This document shows positions 9,664 through 17,824 of a DNA stretch of 64,000 nt, piece after piece. The stretch comes from Acidobacteriota bacterium. Lineage in GTDB: Bacteria; Acidobacteriota; Vicinamibacteria; Vicinamibacterales; CAVVIG01. The number at the start of each line of letters is the position of its first letter. Within the stretch, counting starts at the first letter, position 1. The position numbers were made by a program, and so were the translations under genes. The stretch lies in contig QHWB01000039.1 in the NCBI GenBank assembly GCA_003222395.1, positions 62,001 to 126,000 on the forward strand, given 5' to 3'. Below the pieces are notes generated by a model. That model ran no database searches. It saw only the letters and a list, made by a program, of their open reading frames with translations, and was not told the origin of the DNA.

Positions 9664-11271
9664 ATGTTTAGCGTCCTCATGGTAACACGTTTCCGATTCC
9701 TGAAGATTCTGGGTTTTGGTCTGCTTTCGGCCATCGCGACCGTCGCCTGTCAGAAGGTGCCGCTACTGGCGCCCTCCGGCTCGACGATCACGCTGACTTC
9801 GAGCGCCACCGCCCTTCCCGTCAACGGCTCGGCGCAGATCATTGCGCAACTGATCGAACCGTCTGGCACTCCGCCCCACTCCGGCACGCGCGTCTCCTTT
9901 ACGACGACGCTCGGGACGCTGGAGCCGGCCGATGTCGAGACGGACATCGGCGGCCGTGCGATCACGACATTCCGATCCGGAACGGCGAATGGAACCGCCA
10001 CCATCACGGCGATTTCCGGCGGCGTGAGCGCGAGCGGCAACAACGCGCTGAAAATCGCGATCGGCACGGCGGCTGTTGGTCGCGTCGTCCTGGCGGCGAA
10101 CCCGACCATCGTGCCGTCGACCGGTGGCGCCTCGACGATCACCGCGAGCGTGTTCGACATCAACGGCAACGCGCTGACCGCTGCTCCCGTCTCGTTCTCG
10201 ACGACGGCGGGATCGCTCGACACGCTCGTCGCGACGACGGATCAGAATGGTGCGGCCACGACGGTGCTGAGAACCGCCAATCAGGCCATCGTCACCGCGA
10301 GCGTCGGCGCTCAGGGCGGTTCGACCAGTGGTGGCGGTTCGGGCGGCGGTGGTACCACGACGCCCACAACGCCTGCGCCGAACACGTCGGGTCAGGCTTC
10401 GGCCACGATCACGATCAACGTGGCGGGCGCGCCGACACTGCTGATCACGCCGCCTACCACAGCGCCGACCGCAGGATTGCCGGCGACGTTCACGTTCGTC
10501 GTTACAGCCGCGGCGACCAACGGCAGCGCGATTCGGGACCTGACTGTCAATTGGGGCGACGGGCAGACACAGGATCTTGGCGCCGTCGTCGGCACCGCCA
10601 CCGTTTCACACGTCTATCGTGCGCCAGGCGCGTACACAATCACCGGGACGGTCACGGACAATTCGGGGAGCACGGTCCCCGTCTCGACCAGCGTGACCGT
10701 CAACCCGACCGCCCTGCCCATCACGATCACGCCGCCGACCACGCCGCCGGGCGCAGGTCTTCCGGCCACGTTCACGGTTGTAGTCGGGACGTTGCCAGCC
10801 GGCGACGCCGTACGCAACGTGCACATCGATTGGGGCGATGGATCAGGGCTGGACCTGGGCGCAATCTCGGGTAGCACTACGGTTTCGCACGTGTATACCG
10901 CTTCCGGCTCTTACTCGGTGACGGCTACGATTACCGACACCGGCGGCAACACGCAAACTGTCGCGACGTCAGTGACGGTGGTTGCAACCGCGTCGCCCAC
11001 GATCATCATCACCCCGACAAACGTGCCGACTGTCCACGCGGCGACGATGAACGTCACGTTCCAGATTCAGGTGACGGCTCCAACCGGCGTCGGAATTCAG
11101 GATGCGACGATCGATTTCGGGGATGGGACGGTTTCCGATCTCGGCGGTCTGAACGGCACCGTGACGATCCAACACCCCTACACGTCAGCGGGGTCAAAAG
11201 ACGTGAGGGTGACGGTGAAAGATACGCTGGGTCGAACGACGATCGGCTCGACCAGCATCACGCTGCCGTAG
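9664..11271 (+). CDS. secreted Big_1/PKD-domain lipoprotein
   Basis: About 535 residues. A signal peptide (VTRFRFLKILGFGLLSAI) ends in ATVAC, a plausible though not perfect lipobox. The mature part has two bacterial Ig-like (Big_1/invasin type) repeats (SGTRVSFTTTLGTLEPADVE; AAPVSFSTTAGSLDTLVAT), a Gly/Thr/Pro linker (near residue 230) and three PKD-like domains marked by WGDGQTQDLG, WGDGSGLDLG and FGDGTVSDLG. Such proteins act at the cell surface in adhesion or as substrates of secretion systems. The gene lies on the opposite strand inside the secretion gene group, so it may be a client (inference). Starts at 9652, 9664 and 9679 are possible. 9652 would overlap the divergent pseudopilin start at 9653. 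It ends before a hairpin at 11301. Confidence 0.8.
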   Translation: MFSVLMVTRFRFLKILGFGLLSAIATVACQKVPLLAPSGSTITLTSSATALPVNGSAQIIAQLIEPSGTPPHSGTRVSFTTTLGTLEPADVETDIGGRAITTFRSGTANGTATITAISGGVSASGNNALKIAIGTAAVGRVVLAANPTIVPSTGGASTITASVFDINGNALTAAPVSFSTTAGSLDTLVATTDQNGAATTVLRTANQAIVTASVGAQGGSTSGGGSGGGGTTTPTTPAPNTSGQASATITINVAGAPTLLITPPTTAPTAGLPATFTFVVTAAATNGSAIRDLTVNWGDGQTQDLGAVVGTATVSHVYRAPGAYTITGTVTDNSGSTVPVSTSVTVNPTALPITITPPTTPPGAGLPATFTVVVGTLPAGDAVRNVHIDWGDGSGLDLGAISGSTTVSHVYTASGSYSVTATITDTGGNTQTVATSVTVVATASPTIIITPTNVPTVHAATMNVTFQIQVTAPTGVGIQDATIDFGDGTVSDLGGLNGTVTIQHPYTSAGSKDVRVTVKDTLGRTTIGSTSITLP

Positions 11272-11300
11272 CCAAGGAAGATATTACGGAAGCGGATCAT

Positions 11301-11332
11301 CCGGAATCGGAGATCGTCTTTGCCGATTCCGG
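11301..11332. terminator. bidirectional hairpin between convergent genes
   Basis: CCGGAATCGG (11301-11310) and CCGATTCCGG (11323-11332) are perfect inverted repeats of 10 bp around a 12-base loop. It sits between the convergent PKD lipoprotein gene and the pseudopilin gene. There is no strong T run on either side, so termination is inferred from position. Confidence 0.6.
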
Positions 11333-11353
11333 GTCGCCTCCAATCGTTCGGGG

Positions 11354-11890
11354 TTACCAGTCGGCGTACTTCGTGCCGTCGAGAGCGGTTGCGTCCGAGC
11401 CGCTCTTGACGTCGTAGATTCCCGCTTCAGCCATGGGACTGTTCGGATCGGCCTCGGCGGGCACGGTCTGCCAGGTCGTCGCGCTCTTCGTGAACGGATC
11501 TTCCGGCATCGACCGCAGGTAGTGCTCGCTCACGAGCGCGTCGAGCGCCGACGGATACTGCCCTTTGTCCGCGTAGTACTGGTCGATCGCATCGCGCATC
11601 CGAAAGAGATCTTCCTTCAGGACCGCTTCTCTCGAATGCAGGACACTCGATCTGTACTGCGTCATCCCGATCGACGCGAGAACGACAATCAGCGTCAGGA
11701 CGACGAGCAGTTCAATAAGGGTGAAGCCCGACTCGGGAATTGGGTAATTGGATAATCGGGTAATCGGGTAATTGATTGGGTCATTGACCGAGGAATTGGA
11801 CGCGCGCGTACCGTGCCGGCGACCAATCGACCAATCAATTACCCGATTACCAGATGTCCCGATTACCAAATCCGTTTCCCAATTATCCAA
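11354..11890 (-). CDS. GspG-like pseudopilin with repeat-derived start region
   Basis: Mature part starts ESG/FTLIELLVVLTLIVVLASI, a canonical prepilin peptidase site with Glu5, followed by the GspG-like LKEDLFRMRDAIDQYYADKG and QYPSALDALV, and ends DGTKYADW, like its neighbour's DGTKYREW. It should be the major pseudopilin or a close relative. The start is the problem. The leader region lies in an octamer array, and no ATG, GTG or TTG occurs in the 47 codons before the cleavage site. The first usable codon is a TTG at 11890, giving an unusually long 55-residue leader. An ATT five codons before the site could also serve. Third pilin-type gene of the operon in this window. Confidence 0.8.
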   Translation of the reverse strand: MDNWETDLVIGTSGNRVIDWSIGRRHGTRASNSSVNDPINYPITRLSNYPIPESGFTLIELLVVLTLIVVLASIGMTQYRSSVLHSREAVLKEDLFRMRDAIDQYYADKGQYPSALDALVSEHYLRSMPEDPFTKSATTWQTVPAEADPNSPMAEAGIYDVKSGSDATALDGTKYADW

Positions 11891-11920
11891 TTACCCAATT
11901 ACCCAATTACCCAATTCACG
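11734..11920. repeat. octamer array (GGGTAATY / RATTACCC) in inverted halves
   Basis: Left part 11734-11799 repeats units such as GGGTAATT, GGATAATC, GGGTAATC. Right part 11831-11920 carries the opposite orientation, ending in four clean AATTACCC-type units. The two halves are inverted and could form an imperfect hairpin. The array runs from just after the stop of the upstream pseudopilin (11921) into the 5' region of the downstream pseudopilin gene. Confidence 0.9.
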
Positions 11921-12391
11921 TTACCATTCGCGATACTTCGTGCCGTCGAGCGCCTTGCCGTCGAACGTCGTATAGACATCGAAGACGTTCTGTCCACCCC
12001 AGCGCGTCGCGTCCGGCTTGTCCTGGTACGATCGCAGTCCCCATTCCTTGCCGCGCGTCATCGGATCGACCGGGACGTGGCGAAGGAACTTCAGCTTGCG
12101 GCCCGTTGCGTCGTTGGCCGCGCTGACGCCGTCGACGAGCGTCTGGAGATCGGGCGGGTAGTTCTCGCTGCCGACCTTGAGATCGAGCGATCCGATCTGC
12201 CCGAGGTCGGCGGCGTCCTTGTACTTGTCGATCGCGGTCCGCACCTCGCGCAGCGCGTGCCGCAGCTCCGCCTCGCGCGTCCGCTGCGCCGTCACCTTCG
12301 CGAGCGGCATCACCGCCGAGGCGAGGATCAGGATGATCGTCGTGACGACGAGCAGCTCCACGAACGTATACCCGGACGAATTCCTCTTCAC
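11921..12391 (-). CDS. GspG-like pseudopilin
   Basis: 156 residues with a short leader MKRNSSG and mature start YTFVELLVVTTIILILAS, which keeps Glu5. It continues KVTAQRTREAELRHALREVR and ENYPPDLQTLVDGV, and ends FDGKALDGTKYREW, the C-terminal pattern of calcium-binding GspG-type major pseudopilins in acidobacterial secretion loci. It forms the short filament that pushes substrates through the secretin. It follows the secretin gene by 31 bp on the same strand. The start ATG at 12391 is unambiguous because of the prepilin leader. Confidence 0.87.
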   Translation of the reverse strand: MKRNSSGYTFVELLVVTTIILILASAVMPLAKVTAQRTREAELRHALREVRTAIDKYKDAADLGQIGSLDLKVGSENYPPDLQTLVDGVSAANDATGRKLKFLRHVPVDPMTRGKEWGLRSYQDKPDATRWGGQNVFDVYTTFDGKALDGTKYREW

Positions 12392-12422
12392 GAACCCTCT
12401 AATCCCTAATCCCTGATCCCTG

Positions 12423-15128
12423 CTACTGAACGTTCACGATCACCGGCGCGAACCGCAGACCCATCGCCGCGCCGCCGGGTCCGGTCGCCGCGCCGCTTAC
12501 CGTCAGCGTGACGCTGCCGGGCGCGATCGCGTCGAACAGGACCGCCGCCAGCAGACCGGTTCCCGTCGCGCCGGTCGCGTCCGCTGCGCGCGCCAGCGTG
12601 ATGTCGATGCGGTTCCCGTTCACCTGCTGCGTGAAGGTGACGTTGACGCCGCCCGCGCGCATGAACGTTCCCTCGTTCACGCTGCGGACGCGGAGCTTCG
12701 TCGCGTCGAATGTCAGCGTCAGCGTGAGCGTCGAGAGGCGCGTCGCGTCGGTGATCGAAATCGGTACCGTGTATGGGCCGCCGCCGACGCGGAACGTCGG
12801 TCCCGGCGGCGACAGGATGATTTGCGCCGACCCGATGCCCGGCGTCGTCGTCGGACCAGGCGCCGCTGGCTCCGCGGCCGGAGGCGTCGCCGTCGTGGGC
12901 GCCGGCGTCGCAGGCGCCGTTGTCGGAGCCGCAGGCGCAGCGCCGGGCGGCGCTGGAGTCGGCGCCGGCTGCGCGGCCGGCTCCGCCGGGACGGCCACCA
13001 CATTCGGCGGCGTCTGTTGCTGCGGCTGCGGCACTGGGACAGTGCCGGGTACGGGCGTCGATCCGGGCGGCAGCGCCACAGGCTGCCCGCTCGGTCCTCG
13101 AATGGTGCCCGGCGTCGTCGAGCCGCCGTACGCCGGCTGCGCTCCTGCCGGAGGCGCCGCGGGCGTCCCGGGCTGCTGCGCCGCGACTTCGGCGGCTGCC
13201 GGCGGCGGCTGAATGAGCGGCGGCGGTCCGCCGACACCGAGGTTCTGCTGCGAGCCGATGTAGATCGGTTTCAGATCGTCTTCGGTGATCTCGTGCGAGC
13301 GGACGATATGAGGCGTCAGCAGCATGACGATGTCGGTTTGATCGTTCGTCACCTGATTGCGCGAGAACAGCTGGCGGAAGATCGGCAGGCGAATCGCGCC
13401 GGGAAACCCGCTGACCTGATTCTGTTCCTGCTCGAGCAGCAGCCCGGCGAGCAGGTTCGACTCGCCGTCGCGCAGCCGCAGGCGCGTCGTGACCTTGCGT
13501 TGCACGAACGACGGCACCGTGACGCCGGCGACGGTCTTGTCGGCGCCGACCTGGCTGTCGTCGATCGTGATGTCGAGCCGAATGTCGCCTTCGAGCGTGA
13601 CTATCGGCGTCATATCGAGGTTCACGCCGACGTCCTGGTACTGATAGGAGCTGAGCGGGTTGACGCCGGCGCCGCCGGTCGCAATCGGCGTATAGCTCGT
13701 GGAAATCACTGGAATCCGCTGACCGAGGTTCAGCGAGAGCTTCATCCCTTCGGCGCCGCGCAGCTGCGGCTTCGCCACGACCTTCGTGCGATTGTCGGAC
13801 TCGAGAAACCGCACGATCGCCGTCGGCACGGCGAGGTAGAAATCGGCGGTGCTGAACCCTCGCGAAATCGTGTTCAGGTTGAACGCCGGTGGCGAGGCGA
13901 CCTGCGTCGGCGAGGTCGACCGGCCGGTATTCGTCGACGTCGTGCCTCCGGTCGTACCACCCGCGGTGCCGACACCGGCCGTGACGCCTCCGGTGGCGCC
14001 GGGCGTCGCCGTGGTCGTCTGCGTCGTCGTTCCGCTCGGCGAGACCTCCGGCGAGAAAATGGCGCCGACCGCGTAATCGGTCAGGTTCAGCCCGTAGTCC
14101 TTCGCGCGCGAGCGGTCGACCTCGAGAATCTCGACGTCGATGACGATCTCGGCACGCGGCTTGTCGTTCTGCTGGATGATCCGCTCGATGATCTGCACGA
14201 CCGAGCTCGTCGCGCGGACGGTGATCGTGTTCGACGTCTTGTTGGCGACGATCGCGGGCTGCACGGCAATGCCGGGGAGCCGGATGATCGTGCTGAGAAT
14301 CTGCGTGAGCTCGGTCGCGTCCGCGTGCGAGACGTAGAAGGTGCGCACGACCTGCTCGTCGTACTGCGCGTGCTTGGGCGGCGTATCGGGAAAGACGAAG
14401 ATCGACCGCTCGTTGATCACCTTGTACGACAGCTGGTTCATCGTCATGATCTGATTGAGCGCCTGCTCGAGCGTCGCGCCGTCGAGCTGCACGGTGATCT
14501 GACGATCGGTGACTTCGCGGTCGTATGTGATGTTGATGCCGGTCACATCCGCGATCGAATTGAGGACGTCCTTCAGGCTCGTGTTGTTGTAGCGGATGCG
14601 CGGCAGCGGAGTCGTGAGGCTGATCAGCGCCGGCGGCTGCGACGCGGCGCGGGCGCGTTCGCGCATCTGTTCGATCTGCGGCCGCGGGCGCGCCGCCTCG
14701 ACGCGCTGGCGGATCGTTCGATCGAGCTCGGCCACCTTGGCGGTCGCCTGCCGATTGCTGGGATCGTACTCGCTCGCCTGACGGTACTCGCCGAGCGCCG
14801 CCTCGAGCTGATCCTTCTGCTCGAAGTCGCGCGCCTTGTCGAGATGCGATCTGGACGCGGCGATCATCGCGCGCTGCAGCGCGATCTTGTAGTTCGCGTT
14901 GTCGGGCGCCGCCTGCACCGCCTTGCGATACGCGGCGACGGCTTCGTCGAGGTTGCCCGCCTGCGAGGCGGCCTCGGCCTGGCGGAACGCCTTGCCGGCC
15001 ACGCATCCGGTCCCGAGGAGCGCAATCGTCAGCAGCGCAGCAATCGGCAATCTGCTGTCGGTCCCCCGGAGAGCTCGGGGCACCGTGAGCGTGTCGAAGC
15101 GTGCAATCAGCGATTTCAGCAAAATCAT
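12423..15128 (-). CDS. secretin (GspD/PilQ type) with N-terminal TPR and C-terminal cohesin domain
   Basis: 901 residues. Lipobox near Cys42 (IALLGTGCVAGKAF), then a TPR-like region (about 45-140; GNLDEAVAAYRKAVQAAPDN), an N0/STN domain (about 165-230; RIRYNNTSLKDVLNSIADV) and an N1-like domain, then the secretin core (about 430-610) with QLRGAEGMKLSLNLGQRIPV and ESNLLAGLLLEQEQ, ending near DIVMLLTPHIV. After a long Pro/Ala-rich linker comes a cohesin-like beta-sandwich (about 775-901; LTLTFDATKLRVRSVNEG). It should form the outer-membrane channel of the secretion machine. The added cohesin may bind a dockerin-like or surface partner (inference). Overlaps the upstream PilP-like gene by ATGA. 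Confidence 0.9.
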   Translation of the reverse strand: MILLKSLIARFDTLTVPRALRGTDSRLPIAALLTIALLGTGCVAGKAFRQAEAASQAGNLDEAVAAYRKAVQAAPDNANYKIALQRAMIAASRSHLDKARDFEQKDQLEAALGEYRQASEYDPSNRQATAKVAELDRTIRQRVEAARPRPQIEQMRERARAASQPPALISLTTPLPRIRYNNTSLKDVLNSIADVTGINITYDREVTDRQITVQLDGATLEQALNQIMTMNQLSYKVINERSIFVFPDTPPKHAQYDEQVVRTFYVSHADATELTQILSTIIRLPGIAVQPAIVANKTSNTITVRATSSVVQIIERIIQQNDKPRAEIVIDVEILEVDRSRAKDYGLNLTDYAVGAIFSPEVSPSGTTTQTTTATPGATGGVTAGVGTAGGTTGGTTSTNTGRSTSPTQVASPPAFNLNTISRGFSTADFYLAVPTAIVRFLESDNRTKVVAKPQLRGAEGMKLSLNLGQRIPVISTSYTPIATGGAGVNPLSSYQYQDVGVNLDMTPIVTLEGDIRLDITIDDSQVGADKTVAGVTVPSFVQRKVTTRLRLRDGESNLLAGLLLEQEQNQVSGFPGAIRLPIFRQLFSRNQVTNDQTDIVMLLTPHIVRSHEITEDDLKPIYIGSQQNLGVGGPPPLIQPPPAAAEVAAQQPGTPAAPPAGAQPAYGGSTTPGTIRGPSGQPVALPPGSTPVPGTVPVPQPQQQTPPNVVAVPAEPAAQPAPTPAPPGAAPAAPTTAPATPAPTTATPPAAEPAAPGPTTTPGIGSAQIILSPPGPTFRVGGGPYTVPISITDATRLSTLTLTLTFDATKLRVRSVNEGTFMRAGGVNVTFTQQVNGNRIDITLARAADATGATGTGLLAAVLFDAIAPGSVTLTVSGAATGPGGAAMGLRFAPVIVNVQ

Positions 15129-15697
15129 GATCCTGATAGTCGAATCGTCTGACGGCCGCGACCGTCGAGATATGCCATCTCAACGGATTCGGCGCCGATG
15201 CGCAAGATGCGATACCGGCCCGCGACCGGCTGGCCTTCGACGCCGTACATCGGCGGTCCGGCGCCGTCGGTCAGAATCGCGACCTTCGGCTTGCCCTCGC
15301 CCTGATCGATCACGCCGATGAATTTCAGCGTGATCGGCGGCGGTGGGGGCGGACCGGCGGGCGCGACGGCCGTCGGCGGCGGCATCACCACCGGAACCGG
15401 CGGCGGCGGCGGCGGCGGTGGGGCTTTCGGTTTGTACCGGAACAGATTGCGTTCCCCGTTCACCGGCTTCGGCCGATCCCCGCTGAGCGCGTAAAGATGG
15501 ACGTCGGGCGCCGACGGCCCGGCCGGCTTCTCGCCCGCCGACCCGACCGGCGCCACGCCTCGCGCGGCGGGCCCGCTCCTCTGGTTAGACGCCGAGGTCG
15601 GAGCGGCAGACGTCTGCGTCCACGTGCGATAGACGATGAACGCGAGCGCAATGGCGAGAAGGCCAAGGAGAATCTGACGGCGGCGCTCAGTTGCCAT
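15125..15697 (-). CDS. PilP/GspC-like inner-membrane connector
   Basis: 190 residues. One N-terminal membrane helix (ILLGLLAIALAFIVYRTW), a disordered Ala/Pro-rich stretch with a run of nine prolines, and a C-terminal domain (ITLKFIGVIDQGEGKPKVA, then GVEGQPVAGRYRILRIGAES) that resembles the HR domain of GspC or PilP. Such proteins link the inner-membrane platform to the secretin's N0 domain. It lies between pilO and the secretin gene, the usual place for pilP, and overlaps both by a few bases. The similarity is by pattern only, so the family is inferred. Confidence 0.75.
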   Translation of the reverse strand: MATERRRQILLGLLAIALAFIVYRTWTQTSAAPTSASNQRSGPAARGVAPVGSAGEKPAGPSAPDVHLYALSGDRPKPVNGERNLFRYKPKAPPPPPPPPVPVVMPPPTAVAPAGPPPPPPITLKFIGVIDQGEGKPKVAILTDGAGPPMYGVEGQPVAGRYRILRIGAESVEMAYLDGRGRQTIRLSGS

Positions 15698-16265
15698 TGG
15701 CCCCCAGTCGGTAGTACGTCGACAACTGGACGGTCAGCGTGAGCGGCTTGCCCGGCTCCGCCTGTGACAGCGCGATGTCGTCGATGATCACGAATTCAGG
15801 CGCGCTCTCGAGATCGTAGATGAAGTTGCGGAAATTCTCGTACTCGCCCTGGAACAGCACGTGCGAGACCATGCGTCCGAGGCCGGAGCTCTTCGACGCG
15901 TTTTCGTCGACCTCGGTGTGGCGCTCGGCGAACTTCACGTTCGCCTTCTTCGCGAGATTGGGCAGCGCGCCGTCCGTCAGCCGCCGCGCGGACGACATGT
16001 CGTTCGGCAGCACCTTGCCGTAGAACGTCGCGAGCTCCTCGTCGGCGCGCGTCGTGCCGGCGACGAGGCCCCGCGCCGCGGCGAGATCGGTTTCGGCCGC
16101 CTTCAGCGTGGCGGCGGCGCGCTCGGCGCGCGTCGCGGCGCCGGCCGACTTGACGCCCAGCGGATACACGACGAACGCGTAGACGGCGACGTTGACGAGG
16201 ATCGCGGCGACGAGCGGCACGATCGTCGCGCGCTTCTCGACGAGAATCCGGCGTCCCAGCGTCAT
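15687..16265 (-). CDS. pilO: PilO-like alignment subcomplex protein
   Basis: 192 residues. A single N-terminal membrane helix (ATIVPLVAAILVNVAVYAFV), a coiled coil (RAERAAATLKAAETDLAAAR) and a ferredoxin-like C-terminal part with GEYENFRNFIYDLESAPEFV and DDIALSQAEPGKPLTLTVQL, which is the PilO pattern. It pairs with PilN in the inner-membrane platform. Start ATG 16265 overlaps the pilN stop by ATGA, so the two are translationally coupled. Confidence 0.85.
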   Translation of the reverse strand: MTLGRRILVEKRATIVPLVAAILVNVAVYAFVVYPLGVKSAGAATRAERAAATLKAAETDLAAARGLVAGTTRADEELATFYGKVLPNDMSSARRLTDGALPNLAKKANVKFAERHTEVDENASKSSGLGRMVSHVLFQGEYENFRNFIYDLESAPEFVIIDDIALSQAEPGKPLTLTVQLSTYYRLGANGN

Positions 16266-16852
16266 GGCTGCGCCGCGCCTCCGCCGCGCGCGGCCGCCGG
16301 ACCGGGCAGGTAATTGCCTTCGATCTGCGCCTCGAACTCTCCCCGCTCGTTATAGCGCTCCTGGAGCGAGCGCACGCGCGTGAAGACGCCCGTCTGCTCA
16401 AGGTTGTTGTTGAACGTGTTGACGTCGTCGACGCCGCGCGCCACGACGGTGATGCCGATGATGGTGGCGTGGCTGCGATCGGTCCGCGGCCGGACGGACA
16501 CGATGCGCACCTCGTCGGGCAGCGTCGTTTCGAGACGGTTGAACAGCTCGGTCCAGGAAAAGGTGCGTCGATCGATCAATTCGTTGGCGACGCGCGCCTC
16601 GGTCGACTTGGATTCGATCTGCTTCGGATCGACCGTCGCGCGCAATCGGTTCGCCTGCTGGCGCAGGTCGGCCGCGCGCGCTTCGTCGCCCGACGCCTGC
16701 CTGGCGAGCTGCGTGTCGCTGCGCGAGTAGCGGAGGACGCGGCTGACGTTGAACGCCGTTGCCGCCAGGACGAGGAGCAGCGCGCCGAACAGCCACACGC
16801 GTACCGCGCGCTCGTTGTAGAACGGCCGGGTAGCGAGGTTGGTCTTAATCAT
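16262..16852 (-). CDS. pilN: PilN-like alignment subcomplex protein
   Basis: 196 residues. The cytosolic N-terminal tail MIKTNLATRPFYNERAVRVW contains the INLA/P-like PilM-binding motif typical of PilN (here TNLATRPF). It is followed by one membrane helix (LFGALLLVLAATAFNVSRVL), a coiled coil and a ferredoxin-like periplasmic domain (ELFNRLETTLPDEVRIVSVR). Together with PilM and PilO it makes the inner-membrane assembly platform. It follows pilM by three bases. Confidence 0.87.
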   Translation of the reverse strand: MIKTNLATRPFYNERAVRVWLFGALLLVLAATAFNVSRVLRYSRSDTQLARQASGDEARAADLRQQANRLRATVDPKQIESKSTEARVANELIDRRTFSWTELFNRLETTLPDEVRIVSVRPRTDRSHATIIGITVVARGVDDVNTFNNNLEQTGVFTRVRSLQERYNERGEFEAQIEGNYLPGPAAARGGGAAQP

Positions 16853-16855
16853 TTC

Positions 16856-17824
16856 TTATACAACGGCCTGGTCCCGATCCCGCAGGAGTAGCCCCACGAG
16901 CGGCGCGAGCGTGTCGAGCAGCGTCGGCGCCGCGGTGATCCGATCGGTGAGCGCGGCTGCCGCCCGCGGGTCGACCATCTCGACGGCCGTCGTCAACCGT
17001 TCTCCGATGCTTCGCCGCACCTCGTCGACGTCGGCCGCCGGCTGTGCACCGGTTCCCGCCGCGCCGGCCAGGATGACGCGGGCGAAGCCGGCGCCGCTCA
17101 GGCGATCTTCGTAGTACATCGCTGTCTGGTGCACGAGGTCCGCGAGCGTGCCGTCGGCGTCGGCGCCGCGATTGCGAAAGAAGATCATCGAGCGGCCGCG
17201 CATGATCGCGATCGACGCGTAATCGACCGCCACGTTCACGAGCAGCCAGTCGGCGTCCGGCACTCCCGGCGCGGCCAGCACGCTGTTGATCACGTTGAAC
17301 GTCGCGAGATCGACGAGTCCGGCGTACGCGCCGGCCTCGGCGCAAATCGCTTCGTACTCTTCGATGACGCTCCGCCGCGCGAGGGCGACGATGAACTCGT
17401 GCCCGCCGCCGGCCTGCAGGCCGCGGACGTAGCTGATTTGCGCCTCCTCGATCGTGAACGGAGCGGTCTTCTTCACCTGCCAGCGGATCAACTGCTCGAG
17501 GTCCTGCGCGCGCGTCGGCACCTGCTCGAAGCGGACCAGCGACACTTTGGCCACGACGTCCGGCACCACGAGGCCGATGCGGCGAGGCGCCCCGACGCGC
17601 TCGAGCACGCGCGCGAGCGCGCCGGCGACCGCGGCGCGATCGTGCAGGTTGGCGGCCGTCAGCGACGGCACGAGCGCGAGGTCGGGCAGCGGCTCGGCGG
17701 CGTGCGCCGCCACCACCGGCTGGCCGCCGCGCGTTTCGAGGCTCGCCGCCGAGACGCGGTTCGAGGCGAATTCGACCGCCACGTCGGGCGCAGGGGCTTC
17801 GCGCAGTGAGGCAAACAGGCTCAT
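16856..17824 (-). CDS. pilM: PilM-like cytoplasmic actin-fold protein
   Basis: 322 residues, an ASKHA-fold protein that binds the tail of PilN. Recognisable parts are RFEQVPTRAQDLEQLIRWQV with KKTAPFTIEEAQISYV, IEEYEAICAEAGAYAGLVDL, and LLVNVAVDYASIAIMRGRS, the last being the nucleotide-binding-type strand pair of PilM/GspL N-terminal domains. Presence of separate PilM and PilN, rather than a fused GspL, makes the machine type IV pilus-like. ATGA overlap with gspE. Confidence 0.85.
   Translation of the reverse strand: MSLFASLREAPAPDVAVEFASNRVSAASLETRGGQPVVAAHAAEPLPDLALVPSLTAANLHDRAAVAGALARVLERVGAPRRIGLVVPDVVAKVSLVRFEQVPTRAQDLEQLIRWQVKKTAPFTIEEAQISYVRGLQAGGGHEFIVALARRSVIEEYEAICAEAGAYAGLVDLATFNVINSVLAAPGVPDADWLLVNVAVDYASIAIMRGRSMIFFRNRGADADGTLADLVHQTAMYYEDRLSGAGFARVILAGAAGTGAQPAADVDEVRRSIGERLTTAVEMVDPRAAAALTDRITAAPTLLDTLAPLVGLLLRDRDQAVV

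Noticed and set aside
12822-15152. Long plus-strand frame opposite the secretin gene
   Set aside because: A shadow of the secretin coding strand, with Arg-rich low-complexity sequence.
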